In this document: piece after piece, positions 34,446-42,677 of the stretch | Position numbering within the stretch: position 1 is the stretch's first letter | Layout of the letters: each line of letters starts with the position of its first letter | Assembly (NCBI GenBank): GCA_021295955.1 | Contig: JAGWBJ010000009.1 | Location: 55,089 to 119,088, forward strand | Origin: Dehalococcoidia bacterium | Lineage (GTDB): Bacteria > Chloroflexota > Dehalococcoidia > Lucifugimonadales > JAGWBF01 | Direction: 5' to 3' | Length of the DNA stretch: 64,000 nucleotides | Program-made: the position numbers and the translations under genes | The notes under the pieces: generated by a model | Seen by the model: only the letters and a program-made list of their open reading frames with translations | The model's database searches: none | Told to the model about the DNA's origin: nothing

Positions 34446-34475
34446 TTCCCCGCCGCACCCGGGGGAGGGTATAAT
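34446..34475 (+). promoter_or_regulatory. Possible promoter of the sulfur operon
   Basis: A perfect TATAAT (34470-34475) 36 bases before the ATG; the -35 candidate TTCCCC (34446-34451, 18-base spacer) is weak. Confidence 0.45.
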
Positions 34476-34511
34476 CTGTACCTGGCAGCCATGCCGACGG
34501 GAGGTAGGACC

Positions 34512-35096
34512 ATGGCAACGTCCAGCTACGGACTACAGGAGTTCGCCCACGACATGGAGGACATCCTGCGCAGCCAGCCCGACCAGGCGAAGATATTCGA
34601 CCGTGGGTCGTCTTACCTGGAACGGCTCATCGCCAACCCCGGGGCGCTGCCCGACGAGTACAGGGCGCCCTCGGGCACGGGGCCCCGCAGCAACCACGGC
34701 TCCTATCTGCTCTACCGGGGCGACAGCGGCCTCCTGGTCACCGCGGTGGTATGGGGCCCGGGGGACCATGCCGCGCCCCACGACCACCACACCTGGGGCA
34801 TGATCGGCGTCATGGACAACTCCCTTAGTGAGACCCGGTTCCGGCGGATGGACGACCGGGAGGACCCGCTGCACGCCACTCTGGAGAGGGATAGGGAGGC
34901 GACCCTGGTCCCAGGGGAGATATCCCTGCTGATACCCACGGTGGACGAGATTCACCAGATGGACAACCATACGGACCGCCCCACCGTGGAGATACACGTA
35001 TACGGCCAGGACCTGAAGGGACTGGACCGGTGCCGCTACAACCTGGAGACGGGGGAGGTCACCCCCTTCGTCACCAGGAAATGGGACAACGAATAG
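34512..35096 (+). CDS. Cysteine dioxygenase-type cupin protein
   Basis: A 194-residue cupin of the cysteine dioxygenase type I family, which oxidises a thiol to a sulfinate with non-haem iron and O2. The iron-binding pair is His90 and His92 (APHDHHTWGMIGVM), and a later histidine (His148 or His153, VDEIHQMDNHTD) should be the third. YRAPSGTGPRSNHGSYLLYR and PTVEIHVYGQDLKGLDR are typical of bacterial members. Substrate could be cysteine, 3-mercaptopropionate or another thiol. The ATG at 34512 follows GGGAGGTAGG. It starts an operon with a four-domain rhodanese and an acyl-CoA dehydrogenase-like gene. Confidence 0.87.
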   Translation: MATSSYGLQEFAHDMEDILRSQPDQAKIFDRGSSYLERLIANPGALPDEYRAPSGTGPRSNHGSYLLYRGDSGLLVTAVVWGPGDHAAPHDHHTWGMIGVMDNSLSETRFRRMDDREDPLHATLERDREATLVPGEISLLIPTVDEIHQMDNHTDRPTVEIHVYGQDLKGLDRCRYNLETGEVTPFVTRKWDNE

Positions 35097-35111
35097 GCGG
35101 CCCGGTACCCA

Positions 35112-36701
35112 ATGCCGATGGCTTCGAGCATATCGCCAAAGGGTCTTAACGATCTGCTGGACTCGGGGTCCAGCGTGGCCCTCATCGACGTGCGGGAGCA
35201 CGGCGAGTTCAACAGCAGCCACATTGCGGGCTTCACCTCGCTGCCGAGACGGCTCTTGGAGCTCGAGATGGAGTATCTGGTGCCCTTCCCCGGGGTCCGG
35301 GTCGTGGTGTGCGACGACGATGGGCGGAGGGCCCGGCTGGCGGCGTCGACCCTGGAGCGGATGGGGTACGGGAACGTCTCGGTGCTGGAGGGTGGAGTCA
35401 ACCGCTGGACCACCGACGGCTACCCCACCGAGTGGGGCATGAACGTCCCCAGCAAGGACTTTGGAGAGCGGGTGGAGGTGGTCCACCAGGTTCCCGAGAT
35501 GGATGCCGACGAGCTCCATGCCAGGGTGCGGCGGGGGGAGCGCCTGGTCATCCTGGACACCCGCACCCCCGAGGAGTACGCCCGCTTCTGCATACCCGGC
35601 GGCCGCAGCGTCCCGGGAGGGGAGCTCGCCCTCCGGGTGACCGACATCCTGAGGGAAGCCGGGGAAGGCGCGACGGTGGTGGTCAACTGCGCCGGCCGCA
35701 CCCGGAGCATCATCGGCACCCGGGCCCTTCAACGAATGGGCCTTGCCAACGTCTACGGTCTGAAGAACGGGACCTCGGGTTGGGTGCTGGCGGGCCTCGA
35801 GCTGGAGACGGGCGCCGGCCGCGTCCTGCTTCCGCCTCCCTCCCGGGAGGGGCTGGCGGCGGCCGAAGGGTACGCGGCCCGGCTGGCCGCGGAGGACGGG
35901 GTCAGGTACGTCGACGCCTCGCAGCTTCAAAGTGTGATGGGCAAGGCCCACGAGGAACCGGTCTACCTGGTGGACGTGCGCACGCTGGAGGAGTATCGGG
36001 CTGGGCACATTCCCGGGTTCCGATGGTTCCCAGGGGGCCAGGCGGTCCAGCGCAGCGACGACCTGGTGGGAGTCAGGGACGGCGCCATCGTCTTCGCCTG
36101 TGACGGCGTGGCCCGGTCCACCGTCACCGCCTCCTGGTACCTGCAGATGGGCTATCCCAACGTCCACGCTCTCCACGGAGGGACGGCGGCCTGGCGCGCC
36201 GCCGGTCTTCCCCTGGAGACGGGCATCCCCGACCGGCCTCCCTTCGGCCTGGAGGAGGCCCGCAGGACGGTCCGCCTGGCCCGCGCCGCCGAGCTGAAGG
36301 ACGATGAAGCCCGGACCGTCATATTCGTGGACACCAGCCGGGAGTTCGCCGCCGGCCACGTGCCGGGGTCGGCCTGGGTCCCCCGGGGCTGGCTGGAGGT
36401 CCGAGTCGTGAACCTGGTTTCCAACAAGGACGCCCCCCTGGCCGTCACCTGCTCCGACGGCGTCGCCTCCTGTCTGGCCGCCGCGACCCTGGCCGGGATG
36501 GGCTACCGGGACGTGTGGGCGCTGGACGGGGGCCTGGCCGCGTGGACGGCGGCGGGGTTTGCCACAGAGAGGGGCCTCACCGGCGTGATGGCGCCTCCCA
36601 ACGATGTGGTGCCCACCGGCCCCGACCGGGGCTACGCCGACATGATGCACTACCTCCGCTGGGAAGAGGATCTCGGGCGAAAGTATCAGGTGGTCCAATG
36701 A
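35112..36701 (+). CDS. Protein with four tandem rhodanese domains
   Basis: A 529-residue sulfurtransferase with four rhodanese domains, at residues ~8-105, ~128-232, ~262-370 and ~385-485. Each keeps a cysteine in the active-site loop: Cys67 (CDDDGRRA), Cys193 (CAGRTRS), Cys330 (CDGVARS) and Cys447 (CSDGVAS). The second is the most canonical. All four also keep a recognisable LIDVRE/LDTRTPEEY-type strand and a GG-x2-W end. Most rhodaneses have one or two domains. It begins 15 bases after the dioxygenase-like gene and overlaps the next gene by four bases. It probably relays persulfide sulfur. Confidence 0.93.
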   Translation: MPMASSISPKGLNDLLDSGSSVALIDVREHGEFNSSHIAGFTSLPRRLLELEMEYLVPFPGVRVVVCDDDGRRARLAASTLERMGYGNVSVLEGGVNRWTTDGYPTEWGMNVPSKDFGERVEVVHQVPEMDADELHARVRRGERLVILDTRTPEEYARFCIPGGRSVPGGELALRVTDILREAGEGATVVVNCAGRTRSIIGTRALQRMGLANVYGLKNGTSGWVLAGLELETGAGRVLLPPPSREGLAAAEGYAARLAAEDGVRYVDASQLQSVMGKAHEEPVYLVDVRTLEEYRAGHIPGFRWFPGGQAVQRSDDLVGVRDGAIVFACDGVARSTVTASWYLQMGYPNVHALHGGTAAWRAAGLPLETGIPDRPPFGLEEARRTVRLARAAELKDDEARTVIFVDTSREFAAGHVPGSAWVPRGWLEVRVVNLVSNKDAPLAVTCSDGVASCLAAATLAGMGYRDVWALDGGLAAWTAAGFATERGLTGVMAPPNDVVPTGPDRGYADMMHYLRWEEDLGRKYQVVQ

Positions 36702-37870
36702 GCATCCAATCGATCCTGGAGGCGGCGCCGGCCCTGGCCCGTGAGTTCGCCTCCGAGAGGCAGGAGCGCCAGTCCCGCAGGGAGGCCCGGAAGGAGGACT
36801 TCGACAGGCTCCTGGAGCTGGGCGTGCACCTGATGTCGGTGCCGGCCGAGCTGGGGGGCACGTGGGAGAGCCTGGCCCAATCGGCCCGCCCCATCTGCAC
36901 CTCCCTGAGGGTGCTGGCCCACGGCGACCCCTCGGTCTCCCTGGTCAGCGCCATGCACCCCGGCGTGCTGGCCTCCTGGAGAGTGCCCCAGGTGCCGGAC
37001 CCGTACTTGGAGGAGTGGACGCGGCAGCGCCGGGAGGTCTTCGATACGGTCCTGGATGGGGCGTGGTGGGGCACCATCGTGTCCGAGCCCGGGAGCGGCG
37101 GCGACGTCGCCAGGACCCGTTCGGCGGTGCGGCCCACCGGCGAGCCCCACAAGTACCGCCTCAGCGGCCGGAAGCACTTCGGAAGCGGCTCGGGCATCAC
37201 GTCCTTCATGACCACCCGGGCCCTGGCCGAGGGCGACACGCTGGCCGACTTGTTCTACATGGACGTGCGGAACACCCCGTGGGACGGCAGCACGGGCATG
37301 AAGCTGACGGAGCCGTGGGCGGGACGCGGGATGATGTCCACCAACAGCCACGCCTTCGAGTTCACGGACTTCCCGGTGGTCCGGTCTGCCTGGCCCGGCC
37401 ACGCCATGGAGCTCCAGCAGGCTGCCGGACCCTTGGGACAGATGATGTTCACCTCCGTCGTCGTCGGAGTGGTGGACACGGCCATGGAGTTCGCCCGGGA
37501 GAGGCTGGCCCGGGAGATGGCCCGGGGCGCCGCGCTGCGGGCGTACCAGCGGGTGGAGTGGAGCCACGCCGAGCAGGAGGCGTGGCTGGTGGACAAGGCC
37601 TTCGACGCCGCCCTGACCGAGTTCGACAACGGGACCCAGACCCTGTACAACACGCTCCTGGCCAAGGAGAGCATCGCGACCCTGTCCGAGTCGGTTCTGA
37701 CCCGCCTCTGCAAGCTGTCGGGCGGGTCCTCGTACACGTGGTACTCCCCGCTCAGCACCTGGTTCGAGGACGTGCGGGCCTTGGGGTACCTGCGGCCCCC
37801 CTGGGCCCTGGCCTTCGACCAGCTTTTCGAGCTTAGCTGGCCCTCGGCCGACGACCCCGTCGTGATATGA
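36698..37870 (+). CDS. Acyl-CoA dehydrogenase-fold flavoprotein
   Basis: A 390-residue protein of the acyl-CoA dehydrogenase superfamily. Landmarks are LGVHLMSVPAELGGTWESLA, HGDPSVSLVSAMHPGVLASW, the flavin-side WWGTIVSEPGSGGDVARTRS, YRLSGRKHFGSGSGITSFM, and a helical C-terminal third. The usual catalytic glutamate cannot be located. The closest architecture is the monooxygenase-like branch (DszC/HpaB-type), where flavin activates oxygen. Its ATG overlaps the rhodanese stop (ATGA), so it is in the same operon as two sulfur-handling genes. A role in organosulfur oxidation is therefore proposed by context. Confidence 0.82.
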   Translation: MSIQSILEAAPALAREFASERQERQSRREARKEDFDRLLELGVHLMSVPAELGGTWESLAQSARPICTSLRVLAHGDPSVSLVSAMHPGVLASWRVPQVPDPYLEEWTRQRREVFDTVLDGAWWGTIVSEPGSGGDVARTRSAVRPTGEPHKYRLSGRKHFGSGSGITSFMTTRALAEGDTLADLFYMDVRNTPWDGSTGMKLTEPWAGRGMMSTNSHAFEFTDFPVVRSAWPGHAMELQQAAGPLGQMMFTSVVVGVVDTAMEFARERLAREMARGAALRAYQRVEWSHAEQEAWLVDKAFDAALTEFDNGTQTLYNTLLAKESIATLSESVLTRLCKLSGGSSYTWYSPLSTWFEDVRALGYLRPPWALAFDQLFELSWPSADDPVVI

Positions 37871-37935
37871 CCCTCCGGCGGGTCTAGCCCCTCCACGGGA
37901 ACCGCGAGACCGCCCGTTCCGGTACCCACCTCCCG

Positions 37936-38002
37936 TCATGCCCACGCAAGCGGGCATCCACTCCCCCACCCCTGGATTCCGGCTAGAGGGCCGGAATGAC
38001 CA
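37936..38002. repeat. GTCAT/GGAATGAC-type dispersed repeat copy
   Basis: CGTCATGCCCACGCAAGCGGGCATCC at the left (internal hairpin GCCC-ACGCAAGC-GGGC) and GGATTCCGGCTAGAGGGCCGGAATGACC at the right. It resembles the elements at 18784-19000 and marks the left edge of the AT-richer island. Confidence 0.6.
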
Positions 38003-38095
38003 TGGCAGGGACAGCAAGGCTACTGACTACAACTGCTTGCCTCCTCAAGATATTCTCGAGTACTCTGAAATAGAACCCTCAGTTTCGGAACGGCA

Positions 38096-39025
38096 ATGGA
38101 TCAAGCCACGTTATTCGAAGCGATTGACGAAGCGATCACAAATGTGGCGGAAGCTGAGTTCCGACGACTAGCCGAAGGTATGACCCGTGATGAGTTGACC
38201 AACAATGTCCATCGGGCCCTCGCATCCCTAAGAGGGCTTCAGGATGGTATCCCACCCGGCTACGAGGATTCCTGGGTTCCTCTGCTTTACTTGACCTGGT
38301 ACCAACCGGGGCAAATCTACTACGCCCACCATATGATCCACCGGATGAACCAGAACAGATCAGGAACACCATTGATTGCCGAGGGCAGCTACCGGCTTCA
38401 CCTAGTAGACTTTGGCTGCGGCTCGTTGGCGATGCAGTTTGCGGTTACTTGGGCGGCAGCCGAAGCCCTGGAAAGCGGACTAACGGTTAAGGAGATCAGA
38501 ATAGACTCCTACGACGTAGCCACTCCAATGATTCGTTTAGGACAAGCACTCTGGGACGAATTCAAGAGAATCATTACCGACGACGCGCAGGTCAGCCACC
38601 TAGCCATGGCCGTATCATCGATTAGACCACGGAATAGTAGTCCCAATAGGCTGTTTCCGTACAAGGCCCAAATGCCGGGCGAAGAACGCTGGTTAAGCGC
38701 TTTGCACACCGTATACGAGGACAATCTGGACGCCGTCAGGATCGACTTAGCCAAGATGACCAACGCGTTCAAGCCTGACATTGGGCTCATGAGTTGTTTT
38801 CCGAACCCCACGCCCATCGGACTTCTTGAGCAAGCGTCACCATTTACGGGTGACAGTTTCCTCTCCGCATACGCAGGCCCTAGTTACCGTACAGAGGCTT
38901 CATTACCCAAAGTCACCCGATGGCGCCGCGACCTTGATTTGAAGATTGATCGGCATCATTTCCTTGAGGGTAACGTGCCCTGGTACCGACACGCGTTTGG
39001 TCTGATTTACACCCCAAAAGGGTAA
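38096..39025 (+). CDS. Methyltransferase-like protein of unknown function, partner of a radical SAM gene
   Basis: A 309-residue protein I do not recognise as a named family. It carries a Rossmann-type SAM signature: LHLVDFGCGSLAMQFAV (motif I around residues 102-117) and an acidic strand end IRIDSYDVATPMIR (~135-147). The N-terminal 90 residues are helical (ITNVAEAEFRRLAEG, VHRALASLRGL) and contain YLTWYQPGQIYYAHHMIHR. The C-terminal third has no clear motif (GEERWLSALHTVYEDN, DIGLMSCFPNPTPIGLL). Codon use and GC are markedly different from the neighbours, suggesting horizontal transfer. Stop (TAA) and the radical SAM start are 15 bases apart, so the two form an operon. No ribosome site is obvious at the ATG. 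Confidence 0.65.
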   Translation: MDQATLFEAIDEAITNVAEAEFRRLAEGMTRDELTNNVHRALASLRGLQDGIPPGYEDSWVPLLYLTWYQPGQIYYAHHMIHRMNQNRSGTPLIAEGSYRLHLVDFGCGSLAMQFAVTWAAAEALESGLTVKEIRIDSYDVATPMIRLGQALWDEFKRIITDDAQVSHLAMAVSSIRPRNSSPNRLFPYKAQMPGEERWLSALHTVYEDNLDAVRIDLAKMTNAFKPDIGLMSCFPNPTPIGLLEQASPFTGDSFLSAYAGPSYRTEASLPKVTRWRRDLDLKIDRHHFLEGNVPWYRHAFGLIYTPKG

Positions 39026-39040
39026 ATGGAGGAGGCTCGC

Positions 39041-39973
39041 ATGAAGGGCCAACTACCTCTGCCGGGTTTCCCAATGCCGGTATCCCCTTCATGCGAAGAT
39101 GCCATGATGGAACGCCCAGCGAAAATCGGCGACGCCCAAATCACTTATAGTCGTGTGGGCGACATTTTGACCCGGGCTACAGGGTTTATGGACGCCTACG
39201 ACTATACCCTGAACCCCTACAGTGGCTGCTTTTTTGGATGCACCTACTGCTATGCCGCCTTTTTCAGCCGCGATATCGAGAAGAGAGACAGCTGGGGCCA
39301 TTGGCTCGTCGTGAAGAAGAACGCGGTCGAGTTGTTGGAAAAACGCAAACGCGGAGACCTTGATGGCAAGCTCATATACATGAGCAGCGTCACCGACCCC
39401 TACCAGCCGGTTGAACGGGAATTAGGCCTGACTCGCCGCTTGTTGGAGGCAATGGTCGATCGGTTGGACAAGCCCAAGCTGGTGGTGCAGACGCGGAGTC
39501 CCGATGTGGCTCGCGACTGTGACCTGTTTCGTCGCATTGAAGAGAACGGTGGCCGCGTGCAGATCAACATGACGGCTACCACTGACGACGAGGATATTCG
39601 GCGTACCTTTGAGCCCTTTTGCCCGTCCAATCCGGTACGCCTGAACGCCATCGGTGAAGTCCAGTCGGAGGGCGTCGACGCCTGCATCACCATGACGCCC
39701 CTGCTGCTTGTCAGTAACCCGTCCGCCTTCGCCGAGAGTCTGTGTGACACTGGGGTCCAGAAATTCATCGCCCAGCCCTTCCATTTCCAACGCGGGAAGT
39801 TCTTGGCGGGCACGCGTGACAATGCCTTTGATTTGATGGCCGAAAAATTGGGTTGTAGTCGGGACTCGTTTCGCTCGAAGTACCTTGACCATTACAAGAG
39901 TGTATTCGGCGTTCTGAGAGATGCGCTACCTGAGTTAGGGGAGGGGAAAGCCGGGTTCAAGCCACCTTTCTGA
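39041..39973 (+). CDS. SplB-like radical SAM protein
   Basis: A 310-residue radical SAM enzyme of the COG1533 (spore photoproduct lyase-like) branch. The [4Fe-4S]-SAM motif is Cys63, Cys67 and Cys70 (NPYSGCFFGCTYCYA). It is followed by GKLIYMSSVTDPYQPVEREL and LTRRLLEAMVDR, then PKLVVQTRSPDVARDCDLFR and NMTATTDDEDIRRTFEP, all usual for the family. It lacks the C-terminal DNA-lesion-binding region of true SplB. The ATG at 39041 is preferred because GGAGGAG stands six bases upstream; an ATG at 39026 overlaps that site. AT-richer than the surrounding genes, like its partner upstream. Confidence 0.87.
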   Translation: MKGQLPLPGFPMPVSPSCEDAMMERPAKIGDAQITYSRVGDILTRATGFMDAYDYTLNPYSGCFFGCTYCYAAFFSRDIEKRDSWGHWLVVKKNAVELLEKRKRGDLDGKLIYMSSVTDPYQPVERELGLTRRLLEAMVDRLDKPKLVVQTRSPDVARDCDLFRRIEENGGRVQINMTATTDDEDIRRTFEPFCPSNPVRLNAIGEVQSEGVDACITMTPLLLVSNPSAFAESLCDTGVQKFIAQPFHFQRGKFLAGTRDNAFDLMAEKLGCSRDSFRSKYLDHYKSVFGVLRDALPELGEGKAGFKPPF

Positions 39974-40071
39974 CGAGAGTTCCTAATGGCCCAGCTTTCT
40001 CCCCCACCGTATACCGCCTTACTTCTATTCGGCCGCCCAAGGACCTCGCTCCGAGGCAACGTCCGACGCTG

Positions 40072-40101
40072 TTGACAACCACACGGCCTTTAGCTTAGAA
40101 T
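40072..40101 (+). promoter_or_regulatory. Promoter of the ilv-leu operon
   Basis: TTGACA (40072-40077), 18-base spacer, TAGAAT (40096-40101), immediately before the T-box leader. Confidence 0.8.
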
Positions 40102-40107
40102 TCCCCA

Positions 40108-40351
40108 ACGAGAATTCATATCGACGCTATGAAGGGGAGTAGTAGGGGATGTCCCCGCCCAAGAGAGCCGGTTGTATGCTGAGAGACCGGCGGCGCAGGA
40201 GCCCCGAACTCGCCCCCGAGCAGCCCTCTTGAACGTCCAGTAGGGAGGGCCGGCCGGGCCCCGTTAAGGCCTCAGAGGAGCTCCGGGAACGGCCCGGAGA
40301 AGAAGGGTGGTACCGCGGGAAGAGCCCGTCCCTTGAGGGGACGGGTTTTTT
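40108..40351 (+). ncRNA. T-box leader, probably leucine-specific, with terminator/antiterminator
   Basis: The T-box sequence AGGGTGGTACCGCG (40304-40317) is unmistakable. It is followed by the terminator CCCGTCCC-TTGA-GGGGACGGG and six T's (40325-40351). Stem I features precede it (AGTAG, then AGAGAGCCGG and GAGAGACCGG). The likely specifier is CTC (Leu) at 40209-40211 in a GAA-CTC-G context; this reading is inference by analogy to Firmicutes ilv-leu leaders, and stem I should be folded to confirm. Uncharged tRNA-Leu would favour antitermination and expression of ilvB through leuD. The rest of 39974-40107 holds only the promoter. Confidence 0.92.
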
Positions 40352-40375
40352 GATGGCTCCCGGCAGGTGAACGGC

Positions 40376-42076
40376 ATGAAACTGACAGGCGCTCAGCTAG
40401 TTTGCGAAAGTCTGCTCAAAGAGGGCGTGGACGTAGCCTTCGGGCTGCCCGGAGGCGCGGTGCTTCCCCTCTACGGCGCCCTCCCGGAGTACCCCCAGCT
40501 CCGTCACATACTCGTGCGACACGAGCAGGCCGCGGCCATGGCCGCGGACGGTTACGCCCGGGTAACCGGAAAGGTGGGGGTCTGCATCGCCACCTCCGGT
40601 CCGGGGGCCACCAACCTGGTAACGGGAATAGCCTGTGCCCAGATGGACTCCATCCCCATCGTGGCCATCACCGGGCAGGTCCCCAGGGGCGCCATAGGCC
40701 GCGACGCCTTCCAGGAGACGGACATCTCCGGGATCACCCTGCCCGTCACCAAGCACAACTACCTCATCATGGACGCCTCCGAAATCCCGGGCGCCATAAA
40801 AGAGGCCTTTCACATAGCCAACACCGGCCGGCCGGGCCCCGTCCTCGTGGACATCCCCAAGGACGTTCTACAGGACGACCGCGCCGAGTTCAAATACCCG
40901 GAATCGGTGGACCTCCCGGGCTACAAGCCCACCCTGGACGGGCACCCCGCCCAGATACAGAAGGCCGCCCGGCTCAAAGCCCAGGCCGAAAGACCCATCA
41001 TCCTCTCGGGCCACGGCATCATCATCTCCAGGGCTTACGACGAGGTCCGGGAGCTGGCCGAGAAGGCCCAGATACCGGTCATCACCACGCTGCTGGGAAT
41101 CAGCTCCTTCCCTATGGACCACTTCCTGAACGTGGGCATGCCGGGCATGCACGGGATGACCTACGCCAGCAAGGCGATCGACGAAGCGGACCTGCTCATC
41201 TCCCTGGGAATGCGCTTCGACGACAGAGTCACCGGCCGGCTCAGCGCCTTCGCCCCCAACGCCAAGGTCATCCACGTGGACGTGGACCCGTCGGAGATAA
41301 GCAAGAACGTCCGGGCCACCGTGCCCATCGTGGGGGACCTCAAGAGGATCCTGCGCGCCCTGCTCCCCAACGTGCCCGCCGCCGTCCACACGGACTGGGT
41401 CCAACGCATCGAGGAGCTGCGGATGCGGCACCCCTCCCACAAGATAAGGGAAACGGACCATCTCCTGCCCCAGTACATCCTGAAGACCCTGTCGGAAATC
41501 ACCGACGGCCGGGCCATCATAGTCACGGGGGTGGGCCAGCACCAGATGTGGGCCGCCCAGCACTACGCCTTCAAGGAGTCCAACCACCTGGTGACCTCGG
41601 GTGGCCTGGGGGCCATGGGTTTCGAGGTCCCCGCGGCCCTGGGCGCCAAGGTGGGAAAGCCCGACAAGCACGTCTGGTCCATCGCCGGAGACGGCGGCTT
41701 CCAGATGACCCTGTGCGACCTGGCCACCGCCGTGGAGAACAACATCGCGGTGAAGTTCGCCATCATCAACAACAACTACCTGGGCATGGTCCGCCAGTGG
41801 CAGGACTTCTTCTACGACAAGCAGTACACCGCCACCTCCTACAGCCGTAACCCGGACTTCGTGAAGCTGGCCGAGGCCTACGGCGTCGCGGGCATGCGGG
41901 TCACCGACAAGGTGCAGGTGCCGGCGGCCATCGAGTGGGCCATGCAGGAGCCCGGGCCCGTCGTGGTGGACTTCATGGTGGAGCCCGAGGAGAACGTCTA
42001 CCCGATGATACCGGCGGGCCAGAGCCTGGCGGAGCTGATCGAGGAGCCCGAGCACGTGCCCGGGGTCCCCACCTAG
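40376..42076 (+). CDS. ilvB: Acetolactate synthase large (catalytic) subunit IlvB
   Basis: A 566-residue ThDP- and FAD-dependent enzyme making acetolactate or acetohydroxybutyrate, the first common step to valine, leucine and isoleucine. The ThDP-activating glutamate lies in VRHEQAAAMAADGYARVTGK, and the ThDP/Mg motif runs GDGGFQMTLCDLATAVENNI to NNNYLGMVRQWQ. The central FAD domain is normal. The ATG at 40376 (MKLTGAQLVCE) is preferred because AGGTGA lies five bases upstream; a GTG three codons earlier is possible. It is the first gene behind the T-box. Confidence 0.97.
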   Translation: MKLTGAQLVCESLLKEGVDVAFGLPGGAVLPLYGALPEYPQLRHILVRHEQAAAMAADGYARVTGKVGVCIATSGPGATNLVTGIACAQMDSIPIVAITGQVPRGAIGRDAFQETDISGITLPVTKHNYLIMDASEIPGAIKEAFHIANTGRPGPVLVDIPKDVLQDDRAEFKYPESVDLPGYKPTLDGHPAQIQKAARLKAQAERPIILSGHGIIISRAYDEVRELAEKAQIPVITTLLGISSFPMDHFLNVGMPGMHGMTYASKAIDEADLLISLGMRFDDRVTGRLSAFAPNAKVIHVDVDPSEISKNVRATVPIVGDLKRILRALLPNVPAAVHTDWVQRIEELRMRHPSHKIRETDHLLPQYILKTLSEITDGRAIIVTGVGQHQMWAAQHYAFKESNHLVTSGGLGAMGFEVPAALGAKVGKPDKHVWSIAGDGGFQMTLCDLATAVENNIAVKFAIINNNYLGMVRQWQDFFYDKQYTATSYSRNPDFVKLAEAYGVAGMRVTDKVQVPAAIEWAMQEPGPVVVDFMVEPEENVYPMIPAGQSLAELIEEPEHVPGVPT

Positions 42077-42087
42077 GAGGCGGTTCG

Positions 42088-42639
42088 ATGACCACGCCGG
42101 CCCGCACCATCGTAGCCCTAGTGGAGGACCGCCCCGGGGTGCTCAACCGGGTCTCCAGCCTGTTCCGCCGCCGCGGCTTCAACATCTCCAGCGTCGCCGT
42201 CGGCAGGAGCGAGCAGCCCAACCTCTCGCGCATGACCTTCGTCGTCGAGGGCGACGAAGCCACCATCGAGCAGGTGACTAAACAGCTCAACAAGCTCATC
42301 GAGATCATACGCGTGTCCGAGCTCAGCGACGAGGACGTGGTGGCCAGGGAGCTGGCCCTCATAAAGGTCCACGCCTCCCCCGCCAACCGCAGCGAGATTA
42401 TCCAGATCGCGGAGCTCTTCAGGGCCCACATCGTGGACGTCAGCCCCAACTCCCTGGTTATCGAGACCTCCGGGGAAGAGGACAAGATCAACGCGCTGCA
42501 CAACCTGCTGCGACCCTTCGGGATTAGAGAGGTCATACGAACGGGCCGCATAGCCATCACCCGGGGGGCCGCCGGAGAGGCCCGGCGGGAGCGGGTCCGG
42601 GCCCATACTACCGTGGCCGCCGACTACGAGGGCGCCTAG
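42088..42639 (+). CDS. ilvN: Acetolactate synthase small (regulatory) subunit IlvN
   Basis: A 183-residue regulatory subunit with an N-terminal ACT domain (TIVALVEDRPGVLNRVSSLF, then RRRGFNISSVAVG), which binds valine for feedback control, and the C-terminal ALS_ss_C domain (ELALIKVHASPANRSEIIQI to GIREVIRTGRIAITRG). The ATG at 42088 follows AGGAGG. It lies 11 bases after ilvB. Confidence 0.97.
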   Translation: MTTPARTIVALVEDRPGVLNRVSSLFRRRGFNISSVAVGRSEQPNLSRMTFVVEGDEATIEQVTKQLNKLIEIIRVSELSDEDVVARELALIKVHASPANRSEIIQIAELFRAHIVDVSPNSLVIETSGEEDKINALHNLLRPFGIREVIRTGRIAITRGAAGEARRERVRAHTTVAADYEGA

Positions 42640-42677
42640 CGGCCATGAGCCTAGCGACCATGAAAGGATAACGAGAA

